Positions 43,715-53,023 are shown, counted from the stretch's first letter. The stretch: 64,000 nucleotides of DNA from Caulobacter zeae (GCF_002858925.1 NZ_PJRS01000034.1:1-64000); one strand, 5' to 3'. Notes: a model not told the origin generated them from the letters alone. Translations and numbers: made by a program.

Positions 43715-45139
43715 ATGGTCACGACCGACAAAAAGCTGTTCCTGGGCGGGCGCCTGAAGCGCCTCCGCCGCGACCTGGGCGTCACCCAGAGCCGCATGGC
43801 CGACGAACTGGGCGTGTCGCCCAGCTACTTGAACCTGCTCGAACGGAACCAGCGGCCGGTGACGGCCCAGATGCTGCTGCGGCTGGCTGAGGCCTACGAC
43901 CTGGATCTGCGCACCCTGTCGGCCGACGATCCCGGCGGCGGTGCGGGTCTGGAAGAGGTGCTGACCGACAAGATGTTCGCCGACCTGGGTATTGGACGGC
44001 ACGAGGTCGCCGAGGTGGCCGAGCTGTCGCCAGGCCTCGCCGAAGCCATGGCCCGCCTCTACCGCGCCTATCTCGATCGCGGCCGGATGATCGACATGGG
44101 CGCCTTCGAGCGCCCGGACGGCCTGCCCTCCTCGTCGTCGCAGTCGCCGACCGACTGGGTGCGCGACCTGGTCGGCTCGCAGCGCAACCACTTCGCCGAG
44201 TTGGAGACGGCGGCCGAGGCCATCGTCGCGGCCCTTGACGCCGACCTTCAGGACCTGGGCCCCGCCGTGCGCGAACGCCTGGTCGCCCGTCACGGCATCC
44301 AGACGCGGGTCATGCCGACGGAAGTCATGGCCGGCTCGCTGCGCCGCTACGACCACCACCGCAAACGCCTGATGGTGTCGGAGACCCTGGCCCCGGCCAG
44401 CCGCATCTTCGCCATGTGCTACCAGTTGGGCCTGATGGAGGCGCCCGAAGCCCTCACCCGCCTGGCCGACCGCTTCTCGGCGCCCGACCGCGCCACCCGG
44501 CAACTGCTGAAGGTGTTTCTCGACAACTACCTCGCCGCGGCGATCATGATGCCCTACGAGCCGTTCCACGCGGCCATGGAGGCCAGCGGCTACGACATCG
44601 AGCGTGTAAGGCCGCGCTTCGGCGTCAGCTACGAACAGGCCGCCCAGCGCCTGACGACGCTCAGCCGGCCAGGTGCGCGCGGGATCCCGTTCTTCATGAT
44701 GCGACTGGACGCGGCGGGGAACATCTCCAAGCGCTTCGCCGCCGGCCCGTTCCCGTTCTCGCGCTTCGGCGGGGCCTGCCCTCGCTGGAACGTCCACGAC
44801 AGCTTCAAGACCCCCGGCCGGATCGTCACCCAGGTGATCGAGACCCCCGACAGCGAACGCTACTTCACCCTGTCGCGCACCGTGCGGCGGACCTCGGGCT
44901 TGCAGGCGGGGCTGGAGGACGAACTGGTCATCGGCCTGGGCTGCGAGCTGAAGTTCGCCAGCAAGCTGGCGGCCTCGCGTGGGCTCGACATCGCTTCGCC
45001 GCTGGCGGTGGAGATCGGTCCGTCATGCCGGATCTGCGAACGGCCCGCCTGCCCCCAGCGCGCCGCCGCCCCGATCAACCGCACCCTGCTGGTGGAGGAG
45101 GCCAGCAAGTCGGTGACCCCCTTCCCGTTCGCGCGCTGA
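43715..45139 (+). CDS. Short-chain acyl-CoA regulator, ScfR/RamB-type
   Basis: 474 residues from ATG 43715; GTG 43706 is an alternative and neither has a clear ribosome-binding site, so a leaderless mRNA is possible. Residues 8-65 form an XRE helix-turn-helix (LKRLRRDLGVTQSRMADELGVSPSYLNLLERNQR). The middle region is the IrrE-like/DUF2083 sensor; the C-terminus has a Cys cluster (SCRICERPACPQR). Proteins of this family sense acyl-CoA and control acetate and propionate genes (established for RamB and PrpC regulators). Divergence from aceA fits control of the glyoxylate genes. Confidence 0.88.
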   Translation: MVTTDKKLFLGGRLKRLRRDLGVTQSRMADELGVSPSYLNLLERNQRPVTAQMLLRLAEAYDLDLRTLSADDPGGGAGLEEVLTDKMFADLGIGRHEVAEVAELSPGLAEAMARLYRAYLDRGRMIDMGAFERPDGLPSSSSQSPTDWVRDLVGSQRNHFAELETAAEAIVAALDADLQDLGPAVRERLVARHGIQTRVMPTEVMAGSLRRYDHHRKRLMVSETLAPASRIFAMCYQLGLMEAPEALTRLADRFSAPDRATRQLLKVFLDNYLAAAIMMPYEPFHAAMEASGYDIERVRPRFGVSYEQAAQRLTTLSRPGARGIPFFMMRLDAAGNISKRFAAGPFPFSRFGGACPRWNVHDSFKTPGRIVTQVIETPDSERYFTLSRTVRRTSGLQAGLEDELVIGLGCELKFASKLAASRGLDIASPLAVEIGPSCRICERPACPQRAAAPINRTLLVEEASKSVTPFPFAR

Positions 45140-45143
45140 GGCC

Positions 45144-46244
45144 TCAGACGCGCCAGCCGGCCAGCACGGCGTCGACGCTCATCGCCCTGGCCTCGGCGGC
45201 GCTCAGCGCCCGTCCACGACGGAAGGCGGCCGCGCCGGGGCCTTTGGAGCCGTGCTGCGAGAAACGCGCGTCCTCGGGCTGCAACATGGTGCGCGGATTG
45301 CCGTCCTTGCCGGTGTACCACATCTGCGTCCACCCATCGGGCGCGACGTGGTCGTCCATCCAGCAGTCGATGAAGGCGCTGGCTCCGATGAATTTCGGAT
45401 CGCCGTAGCGCCCGTCGGGGAACTGGCTCGACGGCCGCCAGGGCCGCCCCAGATAGACCGAACGCCTGGCCGTGCCGACGGCCTTGGTCAGCCGGCAATC
45501 CTTGAAGACAAAGCCGAACGGCTGGTCGATCGGCGTGCTGGGCGCGACGACATAGCCGTCGACCGGATCTACCGGCCGCGGCAGCGAGCGGATCTCGCAC
45601 TCCCTGAAGAACGCCCTGCCCGCCCCGAAGATGAAGTCGTAGCTGCCGGCGATCAGGCAGCGTTCGAACAGGCTGCGGCCTGCGTCGGGGAACAGGGTGT
45701 CCTGGTAGCTGAGGATGTCGACCTGCGTGAACCTCGCGCGGTCGCTGCCCTTGTCGAGCATCAGGGCCACGGCCTGAGGACCGCCGCCGTCGTGCGAGTG
45801 CAGGCCGCCGGGCTTGGTCATCTCGCCCAGGCCGTCGAAGGCGTTGCGGATGGTCAGGTTGCGGGCGGCGAAGTCCGGCGCGCGGACGAACAGGGTCGGC
45901 GTACGGAACGTGCCCCAGCGCTTGCCGTCGGGCGCGGTCAGGCCCGAGGCGGCCAGGTGGGTGATGATCGAGCCTGTGCGGCTCTCGCCCACCAGATGCA
46001 CGAACGGCTTGTCGATGACGACCTGCTCGTCGAACGCGCCCTCGGTCACCAGGATGCGGAACGGCCGCGTCCCGTTCGCCGGCGCCGCGGCCACGGCGAC
46101 CGAGAGACGCTCATAGGTCGGAGCCGAGAACCGGCGCGGATCATCCGGGCGCTTGAGCACGGCGTCATAGCGCGGCGCGGCCGAGGCGACGCCAGGAAGC
46201 AGCAGGAGCCCGGCCGCCACGGCCCGTCGCGAAACCATAGTCAT
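45144..46244 (-). CDS. Pectinesterase family protein
   Basis: 366 residues. It should remove methyl esters from pectin in the periplasm or outside the cell. The N-terminus SRRAVAAGLLLLPGVASA has a twin-arginine-like pair before a hydrophobic stretch. The right-handed beta-helix motifs are present: G-P-Q-A-V-A-L (about residue 155), S-Y-Q-D-T-L-F (catalytic Asp), G-S-Y-D-F-I-F-G (second Asp) and Y-L-G-R-P-W (Arg). GAGG precedes ATG 46244. A terminator separates it from the TonB receptor gene upstream. Confidence 0.92.
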   Translation of the reverse strand: MTMVSRRAVAAGLLLLPGVASAAPRYDAVLKRPDDPRRFSAPTYERLSVAVAAAPANGTRPFRILVTEGAFDEQVVIDKPFVHLVGESRTGSIITHLAASGLTAPDGKRWGTFRTPTLFVRAPDFAARNLTIRNAFDGLGEMTKPGGLHSHDGGGPQAVALMLDKGSDRARFTQVDILSYQDTLFPDAGRSLFERCLIAGSYDFIFGAGRAFFRECEIRSLPRPVDPVDGYVVAPSTPIDQPFGFVFKDCRLTKAVGTARRSVYLGRPWRPSSQFPDGRYGDPKFIGASAFIDCWMDDHVAPDGWTQMWYTGKDGNPRTMLQPEDARFSQHGSKGPGAAAFRRGRALSAAEARAMSVDAVLAGWRV

Positions 46245-46254
46245 CGAAGCCTCG

Positions 46255-46298
46255 AAAGAAAAAGAACGGGCGCCGGCCGGGAGGGACGGCCGACGCCC
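46255..46298 (-). terminator. Intrinsic terminator between TonB receptor and pectinesterase
   Basis: GGGCGCCGGCCG (46268-46279) pairs with CGGCCGACGCCC (46287-46298), 12 bp with one mismatch, loop of 7. On the minus strand it is followed by GTTCTTTTTCTTT, a good T-tract. It would end most receptor transcripts before the pectinesterase gene. Confidence 0.72.
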
Positions 46299-46333
46299 AA
46301 CATTCCCCTGGGAGGAGGAAGGTTCGCTGTAGC

Positions 46334-49300
46334 CTAGAAGGAGTACCTCAGGCCGAAGTTGTATTGCCGGCCGGTGTGCGAATAGACGTAGATGCTGTCG
46401 CGCACGCTGTCGGTGTACTGCTCGTTGAAGGCGTCAGTCAGGTTCAGCCCCTCGAAGGTGATCTTGAGACGCTTGTTGATCTGGTACGAGGCCGAGGCGT
46501 CGACAGTGAAGGTGTCGCGCACCCCGTCGATATCGTTGGTCGAGGCGCCGCTGGGAACGGCGGTCAGGTACTTGTCGCGATAGGCGCCGGAGACGCGGGC
46601 GCTGAACTTGCTGTCCTCGTAGTAGAGGGTGGCGTTGAAGGCGTTCTTCGACAGGCCCACCAGGTCGTTCTGCACGAAACCCGTGGCCGAGCGCGACGAG
46701 ATGTAGTCGATCTTGGAGTCGACGATCGTGAGGTTGAAGATCGCACCGGTGTGGCGCAGCGGGCCCGGCAGGAAGCTGAACGGCTGCTGGTAGCTGATCT
46801 CGACGCCCTTCAGCGGACCGCCCTCGGTGTTGACCGGCTTGCTGAACAGGAAGGTGTCGTTGGCCGACACGCCGGCCAGGCCGTCGAGCAGGCTGGTCGG
46901 CAGGCCCGACGCGGCGAAGGTTTGCGAGATACGCTGCGTCTGGATGTAGCTGTCGATGTCCTTGTAGAACAGGCCGACCGACAGCAGGGCGTCCTTGGCG
47001 AAGTACCATTCGGCCGACAGGTCGTAGGTCGTGGCCCGGATCGGATCCAGATACGGGTTGCCCGAGCTGACGCTGAACACGCCCACGACGCTGAGGCTGC
47101 CGCCCGGCGTCAGGCTGCCCAGGTTGGGACGGGTCATCACCTTGGCCGCGCCGAAACGCAGCAGGAGGTCGGGGGTGACCTCGGCGGTCAGGTTCAGGGC
47201 CGGCAGCACGTCTTCATAGTCGCGATCGACCGTGGCCTGCTGGGCCGCGCCCGACACCAGCTGGTAGCCGGTCGAGCTCTGCTCGGTCTTGACGTAGCGC
47301 ACGCCGACGTCGCCGCGGATAGGCCAGGCGAAGCGGTCGGAGTTGAAGTCCAGCTGCACGTAGGCGGCGGTGTCCTTTTCCTCGACGCTGCGGATGTTGC
47401 CGCGGGCGGCCGAGTTGCTGGCGCCCGACAGCTCGAACAGGCCCGTGCCGCTATAGATGTCGAACAGCTTGGCGAACGCGTTCAGATCCGGCGCGGCCCA
47501 GCTGGAGGGATAGCCCGAACCGCCGAGGTTCTTGCCAAAGCCGCTGACAAGGTTGGTCAGGCTGGCCAGGGTGACGCCGGCCGGCAGGGTCGGCACCACC
47601 GACTCGTTGACCCGCGCCAGGGCCCAGGAGTCGAACTCGTACTTCTTGAGGTTCACCCCGGCCTTCAGGCGGAAGGTGTCGTTCAACTCATAGTCGCCGT
47701 CGAGCTGGGCGGTCTGGATGGTGTTGGTCACGCCCTGCGGCCGCAGGCGGATCTCCGAGCGCGCCGCGCCGAAATTGTAGGCCAGCGGGTCGGTGACATC
47801 GAAGCCGAAGTTCATCGCCGGCAGCTTGGCGTTGTTTCGATAGTCGTACGAGAAGCCGTCGGCGTTCTCGCGGTTGAGGATCACCGTCGTCTGGATCGGA
47901 TTGTCGAAATCCGACTTCGAGAAGCCGACCAGGCCCGTCACCTTGAAGCGGTCTGAGAAGCGGTGTTCGACCGTGAAGGTGCCTTGGGTGTACTTGGTGT
48001 CGAGCTTGTCGAAACGGGTCTCGCTCTCGACGTCGACGTCGTCGAACAGGCCGTAGACCATGTCGCCCTTGGCGTTCACGACGCCGTCGCGGACGATGAT
48101 CTCCGGGCGGCCGCCCTGGGCGGCGTTGCGGGCGAAGGACAGGGCTTCCAGCCAGTTCTCGGTGCGGGTGGCCTTGAAGTCCGAATAGAGGAAATCGGCC
48201 GTGACCAGGGTCTTCTCGTCGGGCCGGAACTGCAACGAGGTGGTGACGCCGAGACGCTTCTGGTCGTGGGTCAGGCGGCCGTAGCGCGGGAAGCGCGGGG
48301 TGAACACGCTGGCCGAGCTGGCCTGGGTGAAGGTCGAGGCCGGGCTGAAGCCGCCAACCTCCGTGCCGTTCAGCCAGCCGCCGGAGCCGTGCCCCTCCTC
48401 GAGCAGGTTGCGCTCGGTGTAGGCCACCGACACGAGGGCGCCGAGCTTGCCGTCGGCCCAGGTGTTGGACGCCAGCAGCGCAAAGCGCGGGTCCCAGCTT
48501 TCCGACAGGTCGTTGTAGCCCTGCTGGGCCGAGACCACGAGGGTCGCGCCCTTGTAGTCGAACGGCCGCCCCGTCTGCAGGTCGACGGTGGCGCCGAGCG
48601 AGCCCTCCTCGGTCGAGGCCGAGGCGGTCTTGCGCACGGTGATGCTGTTGAAGAGCTCCGAGGCGAAGACGTTGAAGTCGAACGAGCGGTTGCGGTTGGC
48701 GCCGCCCGAACTGTCGGTGCCGCTGGCCGTGCTCTGGCCCTCGACACCGTTGATGCGCACGCGGGTGAACTGCGGCCCCAGGCCCCGGACGGTGATCTGG
48801 CGGCCTTCGCCGGCGTCGCGGGCGATCGACACGCCCGGCACGCGCTGGATGGACTCGGCGAGGTTGGCGTCCGGGAAGTCGGCGATATCCTCGGCCTTGA
48901 TGACGTCGACGACGCCGCTGGTGCGCTTCTTGATGTTCAGGGCGCTGCCCAGGCTGGCGCGGAAGCCGGTGACGATCACCTCCTCGACGGCCGCCGGTTC
49001 CTCGATGGCGTCCCCGACTGGATCGGACTGCTGCGGGATGGCGACCGGCGCGGTCGAAGCCAGTTGCACCGAGCCCTTCTGGCCCAGCACCGCGGTGCGG
49101 CCGTCGTTGGAGACCACGGTCAGGTTTGCGCCGTCGAGCAGGCGCGAAAGACCTTCGGTGACGGAGTAGGTCCCGCGCACGGCGTTGACCCGCTTGCCCT
49201 GGACGGCCGCCTGCGGGGCCAGGATCTGCAAATCGGCCTGCTTGCCGAACTGGGGAATGCCGGTGGCCGCGGCCTGGGCCGGTACATCGAACTTGCGCGT

Positions 49301-49393
49301 CTGGGCCTGGGCCTGGCTGCTCGCCAGCACCGCGGCGGCGCCCGCCGCCAGCATCAGGGCCGATTTACCGTAGACGTCTCGCGGATAACCCAT
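46334..49393 (-). CDS. TonB-dependent receptor with STN signalling domain
   Basis: 1,019 residues, an outer-membrane active transporter. The signal peptide ends SSQAQAQ; residues about 45-105 form the secretin/TonB N-terminal (STN) domain used for signalling to FecR. The TonB box/plug begins EEVIVTGFRASLGSALNIKK and contains FPDANLAESIQRVPGVSI and GEGRQITVRGLGPQF. The beta-barrel ends NFGLRYSF. A promoter matching that of the sigma gene lies upstream. The linked pectinesterase suggests a pectin-derived oligosaccharide as substrate (inference). Confidence 0.93.
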   Translation of the reverse strand: MGYPRDVYGKSALMLAAGAAAVLASSQAQAQTRKFDVPAQAAATGIPQFGKQADLQILAPQAAVQGKRVNAVRGTYSVTEGLSRLLDGANLTVVSNDGRTAVLGQKGSVQLASTAPVAIPQQSDPVGDAIEEPAAVEEVIVTGFRASLGSALNIKKRTSGVVDVIKAEDIADFPDANLAESIQRVPGVSIARDAGEGRQITVRGLGPQFTRVRINGVEGQSTASGTDSSGGANRNRSFDFNVFASELFNSITVRKTASASTEEGSLGATVDLQTGRPFDYKGATLVVSAQQGYNDLSESWDPRFALLASNTWADGKLGALVSVAYTERNLLEEGHGSGGWLNGTEVGGFSPASTFTQASSASVFTPRFPRYGRLTHDQKRLGVTTSLQFRPDEKTLVTADFLYSDFKATRTENWLEALSFARNAAQGGRPEIIVRDGVVNAKGDMVYGLFDDVDVESETRFDKLDTKYTQGTFTVEHRFSDRFKVTGLVGFSKSDFDNPIQTTVILNRENADGFSYDYRNNAKLPAMNFGFDVTDPLAYNFGAARSEIRLRPQGVTNTIQTAQLDGDYELNDTFRLKAGVNLKKYEFDSWALARVNESVVPTLPAGVTLASLTNLVSGFGKNLGGSGYPSSWAAPDLNAFAKLFDIYSGTGLFELSGASNSAARGNIRSVEEKDTAAYVQLDFNSDRFAWPIRGDVGVRYVKTEQSSTGYQLVSGAAQQATVDRDYEDVLPALNLTAEVTPDLLLRFGAAKVMTRPNLGSLTPGGSLSVVGVFSVSSGNPYLDPIRATTYDLSAEWYFAKDALLSVGLFYKDIDSYIQTQRISQTFAASGLPTSLLDGLAGVSANDTFLFSKPVNTEGGPLKGVEISYQQPFSFLPGPLRHTGAIFNLTIVDSKIDYISSRSATGFVQNDLVGLSKNAFNATLYYEDSKFSARVSGAYRDKYLTAVPSGASTNDIDGVRDTFTVDASASYQINKRLKITFEGLNLTDAFNEQYTDSVRDSIYVYSHTGRQYNFGLRYSF

Positions 49394-49447
49394 TCCGCGC
49401 CCTCCCTATTGTTTGTTTCGCACGGCGCTTCTGGGAGCGCCTGTCTT

Positions 49448-49477
49448 GAGCGATGGGCGGGAAACCGGTTTCCGTCA
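49448..49477 (-). promoter_or_regulatory. ECF-type promoter of the TonB receptor, with overlapping palindrome
   Basis: On the minus strand TGACGGAA (49477-49470), 14 bases, CATCGCTC (49455-49448). The same two blocks with the same spacing occur upstream of the sigma gene. A perfect 14-bp palindrome GGAAACCGGTTTCC (49460-49473) overlaps the -35 block and spacer and looks like a LacI-family site. The receptor start codon is 55 bases downstream of the -10 block. Confidence 0.65.
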
Positions 49478-49527
49478 GAGCTCAGCGAAATTTTTTCGAA
49501 GGCCATCCTCCGTGGACGGCGAAATCC

Positions 49528-50478
49528 CTATTCGGCCAGGGGCGCGACCGACTGCACGAGGATTGCGTCGCCGCGCACCGTCACCCGCGCGCCGAAGCTG
49601 GCGGCCGCCGCGCGGGCGAAGCTCTCGGGCTCGTTGGTGCGGAACCAGCCGACCAGCTTCTGCTCGGCCAGGGCCGGATCGGCGATGACGATCTTGCGCG
49701 CGTTGTAGCGGTTGAACTCCTCGGCGGCCGCGCCGAAGGCTTCGCCGTCCAGGACGATCTGGCCCTCGCGCCAGGCCAGCTCACGGGTAATCTCCAGCGA
49801 CGCCGGCACCGGCCGCGCCGCGCCGGCGCTGTCGGAGGCGAAGACCCGCTCGCCGGCGGTCACGCGGCGCGGGGCCTCGCCCGCCCCTTCCGACCAGACC
49901 TCAACCACGCCCTCGGTGACCAGCACCTCGCAGCCGCCGTCGCGACGACGCACCGAAAAGGCGGTGCCGACCGCCCTCACCCGCACCGGACCGCTCTCGA
50001 CCACGAACGGTCGCTCGGCGTCCTTGGCGACCTGGAACCAGGCCTCGCCCCGGTCGAGCCGCACCTCGCGCCTGCGCGGCTTCATCGCTACCTCCAGCGC
50101 GGTGTCGGTGTTGATCGCGGCCAGCGAGCCGTCGGCCAGCGGCACGCGGCGGATCTCGCCCACGGCGGTGCCATAGCGGGCGGCCAGCAGCCGCGGCGCC
50201 ACGATCACGGCGACGCACGCGGCCGCCGCGAGGCCCAGGCCGGCCAGCAGCCCACGGCGATCGACGCGCGGACGCTGCGGCGTTTCCTCGACGCCCAGCG
50301 CGCGACCGCGATCCAGCAGGCCCCAGGCGGCCTGGGCGCGCACGAAGGCGCCCTGACGGCGCGTGTCGCCCGCCAGCCAGGCCTCCAGCTCGGCCGGGTC
50401 CAGATCCCCGCGATCGGCGCGCACCACCCATCGGGCGGCGGCCGCCTCGATGTCAGCGGCGCTTTCGCGTTCGGTCAT
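49528..50478 (-). CDS. FecR-family anti-sigma regulator
   Basis: 316 residues from ATG 50478 (MTERESAADIEAAAARW), overlapping the sigma gene by 26 bases. The N-terminal cytoplasmic part has the FecR DUF4880-type motif (RWVVRADRGDLDPAELEAWLAGD), a transmembrane helix lies near residues 92-110 (LLAGLGLAAAACVAVIVAP) and the periplasmic domain starts RYGTAVGEIRRVPLADGS (FecR core T-x-V-G-E-x-R-x-V-x-L-x-D-G-S). It ends with an STN-like segment. It should relay the receptor signal to the ECF sigma. Confidence 0.92.
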   Translation of the reverse strand: MTERESAADIEAAAARWVVRADRGDLDPAELEAWLAGDTRRQGAFVRAQAAWGLLDRGRALGVEETPQRPRVDRRGLLAGLGLAAAACVAVIVAPRLLAARYGTAVGEIRRVPLADGSLAAINTDTALEVAMKPRRREVRLDRGEAWFQVAKDAERPFVVESGPVRVRAVGTAFSVRRRDGGCEVLVTEGVVEVWSEGAGEAPRRVTAGERVFASDSAGAARPVPASLEITRELAWREGQIVLDGEAFGAAAEEFNRYNARKIVIADPALAEQKLVGWFRTNEPESFARAAAASFGARVTVRGDAILVQSVAPLAE

Positions 50479-51052
50479 GCGTACTCGGCCTCCTCGCGGC
50501 CGCGGTTTCTTCGGTTTCACCCTCGGCGAGGGCGGCGAGGATGGCGCGCAGCCCCCTCACGGATTCATTCTCGACCACGTTCTCGGTCACGCCCATGCGG
50601 CGGGCGATCTCGCGTTGCGGCAGGCCCTCGATCTTGCGCATCTCGAAGATCCGGCGGCAGCGGTCGGGCAAGGCGGCGATCAGTCGCCGCACCCGCTCCA
50701 GCTCGCGCCGCCCGCCGGCGATGCGCTCGGGCGAAGGCTCATCCAGTTCGATGTTCAGCGCGTCGATTTCCGTCACCGTGTCGATGCGCACCACCCGCGC
50801 CCGTCGCAGTTGCTCCAGCGCGACGCTGCGGGCGGCCTGGAACAGATAGGCCCTCGGCTCGCCGATGTGATCGACGTGGGACAGGCCCGCCAGGCGGCAG
50901 TAGGTCTCCTGCACGATGTCGTCGACGTCGCCGGCCGTGGCGAAGGCCCGCCGCAGCCAGGCGCGCAGGTCGGCTTCGTGGGGCAGGATTTCCCGCCCGA
51001 TCCAAGCCACGACGCGCGCACGCCCCTCCGACACCGTTTCCGTCCCACCCAC
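50453..51052 (-). CDS. ECF sigma factor (FecI-like)
   Basis: 199 residues from GTG 51052. Region 2 (about residues 25-90) has AGDVDDIVQETYCRLAG (the D-D-x-V-Q-E-T/V core for core-polymerase binding) and region 4 (about 120-180) has LPDRCRRIFEMRKIEGLPQREIARRMGVTENVVENE. A short basic tail follows. It pairs with the FecR and STN receptor encoded downstream, forming a complete cell-surface signalling set. An identical -35/-10 pair before it and before the receptor suggests autoregulation. Confidence 0.93.
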   Translation of the reverse strand: MGGTETVSEGRARVVAWIGREILPHEADLRAWLRRAFATAGDVDDIVQETYCRLAGLSHVDHIGEPRAYLFQAARSVALEQLRRARVVRIDTVTEIDALNIELDEPSPERIAGGRRELERVRRLIAALPDRCRRIFEMRKIEGLPQREIARRMGVTENVVENESVRGLRAILAALAEGETEETAAARRPSTHDRTRKRR

Positions 51053-51073
51053 TCTGTCGAGTTGTTCTGGAGG

Positions 51074-51103
51074 GAGCGATGCACGGGCGCGAAACTTCCG
51101 TCA
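51074..51103 (-). promoter_or_regulatory. ECF-type autoregulatory promoter of the sigma gene
   Basis: TGACGGAA (51103-51096), 14 bases, CATCGCTC (51081-51074), 21 bases before GTG 51052. GGAA in the -35 block is the usual ECF core. AT-rich GCGATTTTCTTCGA further upstream also resembles the equivalent position at the receptor promoter. Confidence 0.65.
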
Positions 51104-51194
51104 AACCCGGCGCGATTTTCTTCGAGGAAGAAACCCGAGTGGTCTTATCGACGCCTCCTCCAAAGCCTGACAAGCGTGGGTGGAGGAGACGCCG

Positions 51195-52346
51195 ATGACC
51201 GATTCCAGACACGGCTTGCCCACCCGTCGCGCGGTCGCCGCCGGCGCGCTGGGCCTGATGGCCGCCCAGGCGGCGCAGGCGGCGGCGCGGGGCGAACGAC
51301 TGGTCTATGTCGGGACCCAAGCCGACAAGGACGGCCAGGGCGTCTTCGCCGCCCGGCTCGACACCGCCACCGGCAAGCTGGCTCCGATCGGCGTCGTCGC
51401 GCCCCTTCAGCGCCCGACCTGGCTGGTCGCCCATCCGGCCCTGCCGGTGCTCTACGCCCTGAGCGAGACGGGTTACGGCCCCCGGGAACAGGGCAAGATC
51501 CACGCCCTGAAAGCCGATCCCGCGACCGGCGCCCTGACGGTGATTTCCACGGTCGCCTCGGGCGGCGGCGGCCCGGCGCACATGTCGCTCGACGGCGAGG
51601 CCGGCGGCCTTCTGGTCGCCCACTACGGAACGGGCCACGTCGCCGCCCTGCCCGTCCGCGCCGACGGCGGGCTGGAGCCGCCCGCCTTGGTGCAGGCCAA
51701 CCAAGGCTCGGGGCCCTCGCCGCAACAGCAGGGACCGCACGCCCACGCGGTGATGGTCGATCCGACGGGGCGTCACGCCTTGGTCGCCGACCTGGGCGCG
51801 GATCGGGTCTTCGTCCATCCCTACGACGCGGCGACACGGACGCTGGGTCCGGCGAGCGAGGCCTCCGTCGCGCTGCCGCCGGGAACGGGGCCCCGCCACA
51901 TGGCGCTGCACCCGACCGGCCGCCACCTCTACCTGCTCAGCGAGATCAAGCCGGAGATCCGCGCCTATCGCCTGCGGGATGGCCGGCCGGAGCTGTTGCA
52001 GACCCTGCGCGCGGGCGGCGAGCCGCCGATCAACGGCGCCGAAGTGGCGGTCAGCCACGACGGCCGCTTCGTCTACGCCTCGATCCGCGTAGAACACGTC
52101 GTCGTCGTCTATGAGGTCGACGAGGCCAGGGGCGAACTGCGGGAAATCCAACGCATCGCCACGGGCGGCAAGACGCCGTGGAGCTTCGCCCTCGATCCGA
52201 CCGGCCGTTGGCTGCTGGCGGCCAATCAGGGCTCCGGCGCGGTGACGGTGCTTGGACGCAACAACGCTTCGGGTCGCCTGGCGGCAACCGGCGAGACGAT
52301 GGCGGTCGATCGGCCGACCTGCGTCGCCTTCCCCGCCTGGGGCTAG
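51195..52346 (+). CDS. Secreted lactonase of the 6-phosphogluconolactonase (YbhE) family
   Basis: 383 residues from ATG 51195, preceded by GGAGGAGA. The N-terminus LPTRRAVAAGALGLMAAQAAQAAA has a twin-arginine-like pair and export segment, so it is probably periplasmic. Seven-bladed propeller motifs follow: RPTWLVAHPALPVLYAL, PHAHAVMVDPTGRHALVADLG, GPRHMALHPTGRHLYLL and a final WSFALDPTGRWLLAANQ. YbhE-type lactonases hydrolyse sugar lactones. It is divergent from the sigma gene, suggesting a substrate linked to the receptor (inference). It overlaps the next, convergent gene by 4 bases. Confidence 0.85.
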   Translation: MTDSRHGLPTRRAVAAGALGLMAAQAAQAAARGERLVYVGTQADKDGQGVFAARLDTATGKLAPIGVVAPLQRPTWLVAHPALPVLYALSETGYGPREQGKIHALKADPATGALTVISTVASGGGGPAHMSLDGEAGGLLVAHYGTGHVAALPVRADGGLEPPALVQANQGSGPSPQQQGPHAHAVMVDPTGRHALVADLGADRVFVHPYDAATRTLGPASEASVALPPGTGPRHMALHPTGRHLYLLSEIKPEIRAYRLRDGRPELLQTLRAGGEPPINGAEVAVSHDGRFVYASIRVEHVVVVYEVDEARGELREIQRIATGGKTPWSFALDPTGRWLLAANQGSGAVTVLGRNNASGRLAATGETMAVDRPTCVAFPAWG

Positions 52347-53023
52347 AACAGGCGCTGCTGTAGCCAGAGGATGGCTGGATAGGCCGCCAGCCAGGTCCAG
52401 AAGAAGCGGTTGAGGCCGAACAGGCAGGCGTTGGCCAGGTGGAAGGTCGCGGCGACCACCAGGCCGACCATCAGCGACGGCTGCGACAGCAGGGTCAGCG
52501 GAAAGGCCAGCTCGAACAGCATCACCGCCCACGACATCACGAGCAACAGGCGTGGCCGGTCGGCCCAGCCGCGCAGGCCCTCGGCGACGGGATAGGCTGA
52601 AAAGGCGAACACCTGGCGGAGGGCCAAGCCGTTGCGCCAGTCCGGGTTCACGATCTTCACCCAGCCGGAGATGAAGTAGGACAGCATCAGCTGCACGCCG
52701 AGATAGCCGAAGGCCAGCTCGCGCCACTGGTCGACGGGCAACACGCGCGCCAGCATCAAGCACCACAGGGCCAGCAGGCCCAGCCGGTCGCTGCCGCCGT
52801 TGTAGGGGCCCTGGAAGCGCTGGAGGACCAGCAGCGACAGGCCCGCCAGGCCGACCAGCGGCCAGGGCGAGGCCAAGCCCGTGACGACCAGCCCGCACAG
52901 CAGGATGCGCGCCCCGAACAGCAGCCGCTCGCGACGAAAGACCCGCAGATGCTCAAGGCTCTGCTGGATCAGCGCCAGGGCCAGCAGCACCTCGGTCAGG
53001 CGAAGGGCGTGGTCGAAGCTCAT
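52343..53023 (-). CDS. HTTM-like integral membrane protein
   Basis: 226 residues from ATG 53023, nearly all hydrophobic with about six to seven membrane segments. The motif Y-F-I-S-G-W-V-K-I-V-N-P-D-W-R-N-G-L-A-L is the S-G-x-x-K-x-x-x-x-x-W-x-x-G pattern of the HTTM/vitamin-K-carboxylase-like family. It starts in an ATGA overlap with the upstream partner gene, so they are translationally coupled. Function unknown; the carboxylase domain itself is absent, so a transport or lipid-associated role is possible. Confidence 0.78.
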   Translation of the reverse strand: MSFDHALRLTEVLLALALIQQSLEHLRVFRRERLLFGARILLCGLVVTGLASPWPLVGLAGLSLLVLQRFQGPYNGGSDRLGLLALWCLMLARVLPVDQWRELAFGYLGVQLMLSYFISGWVKIVNPDWRNGLALRQVFAFSAYPVAEGLRGWADRPRLLLVMSWAVMLFELAFPLTLLSQPSLMVGLVVAATFHLANACLFGLNRFFWTWLAAYPAILWLQQRLF

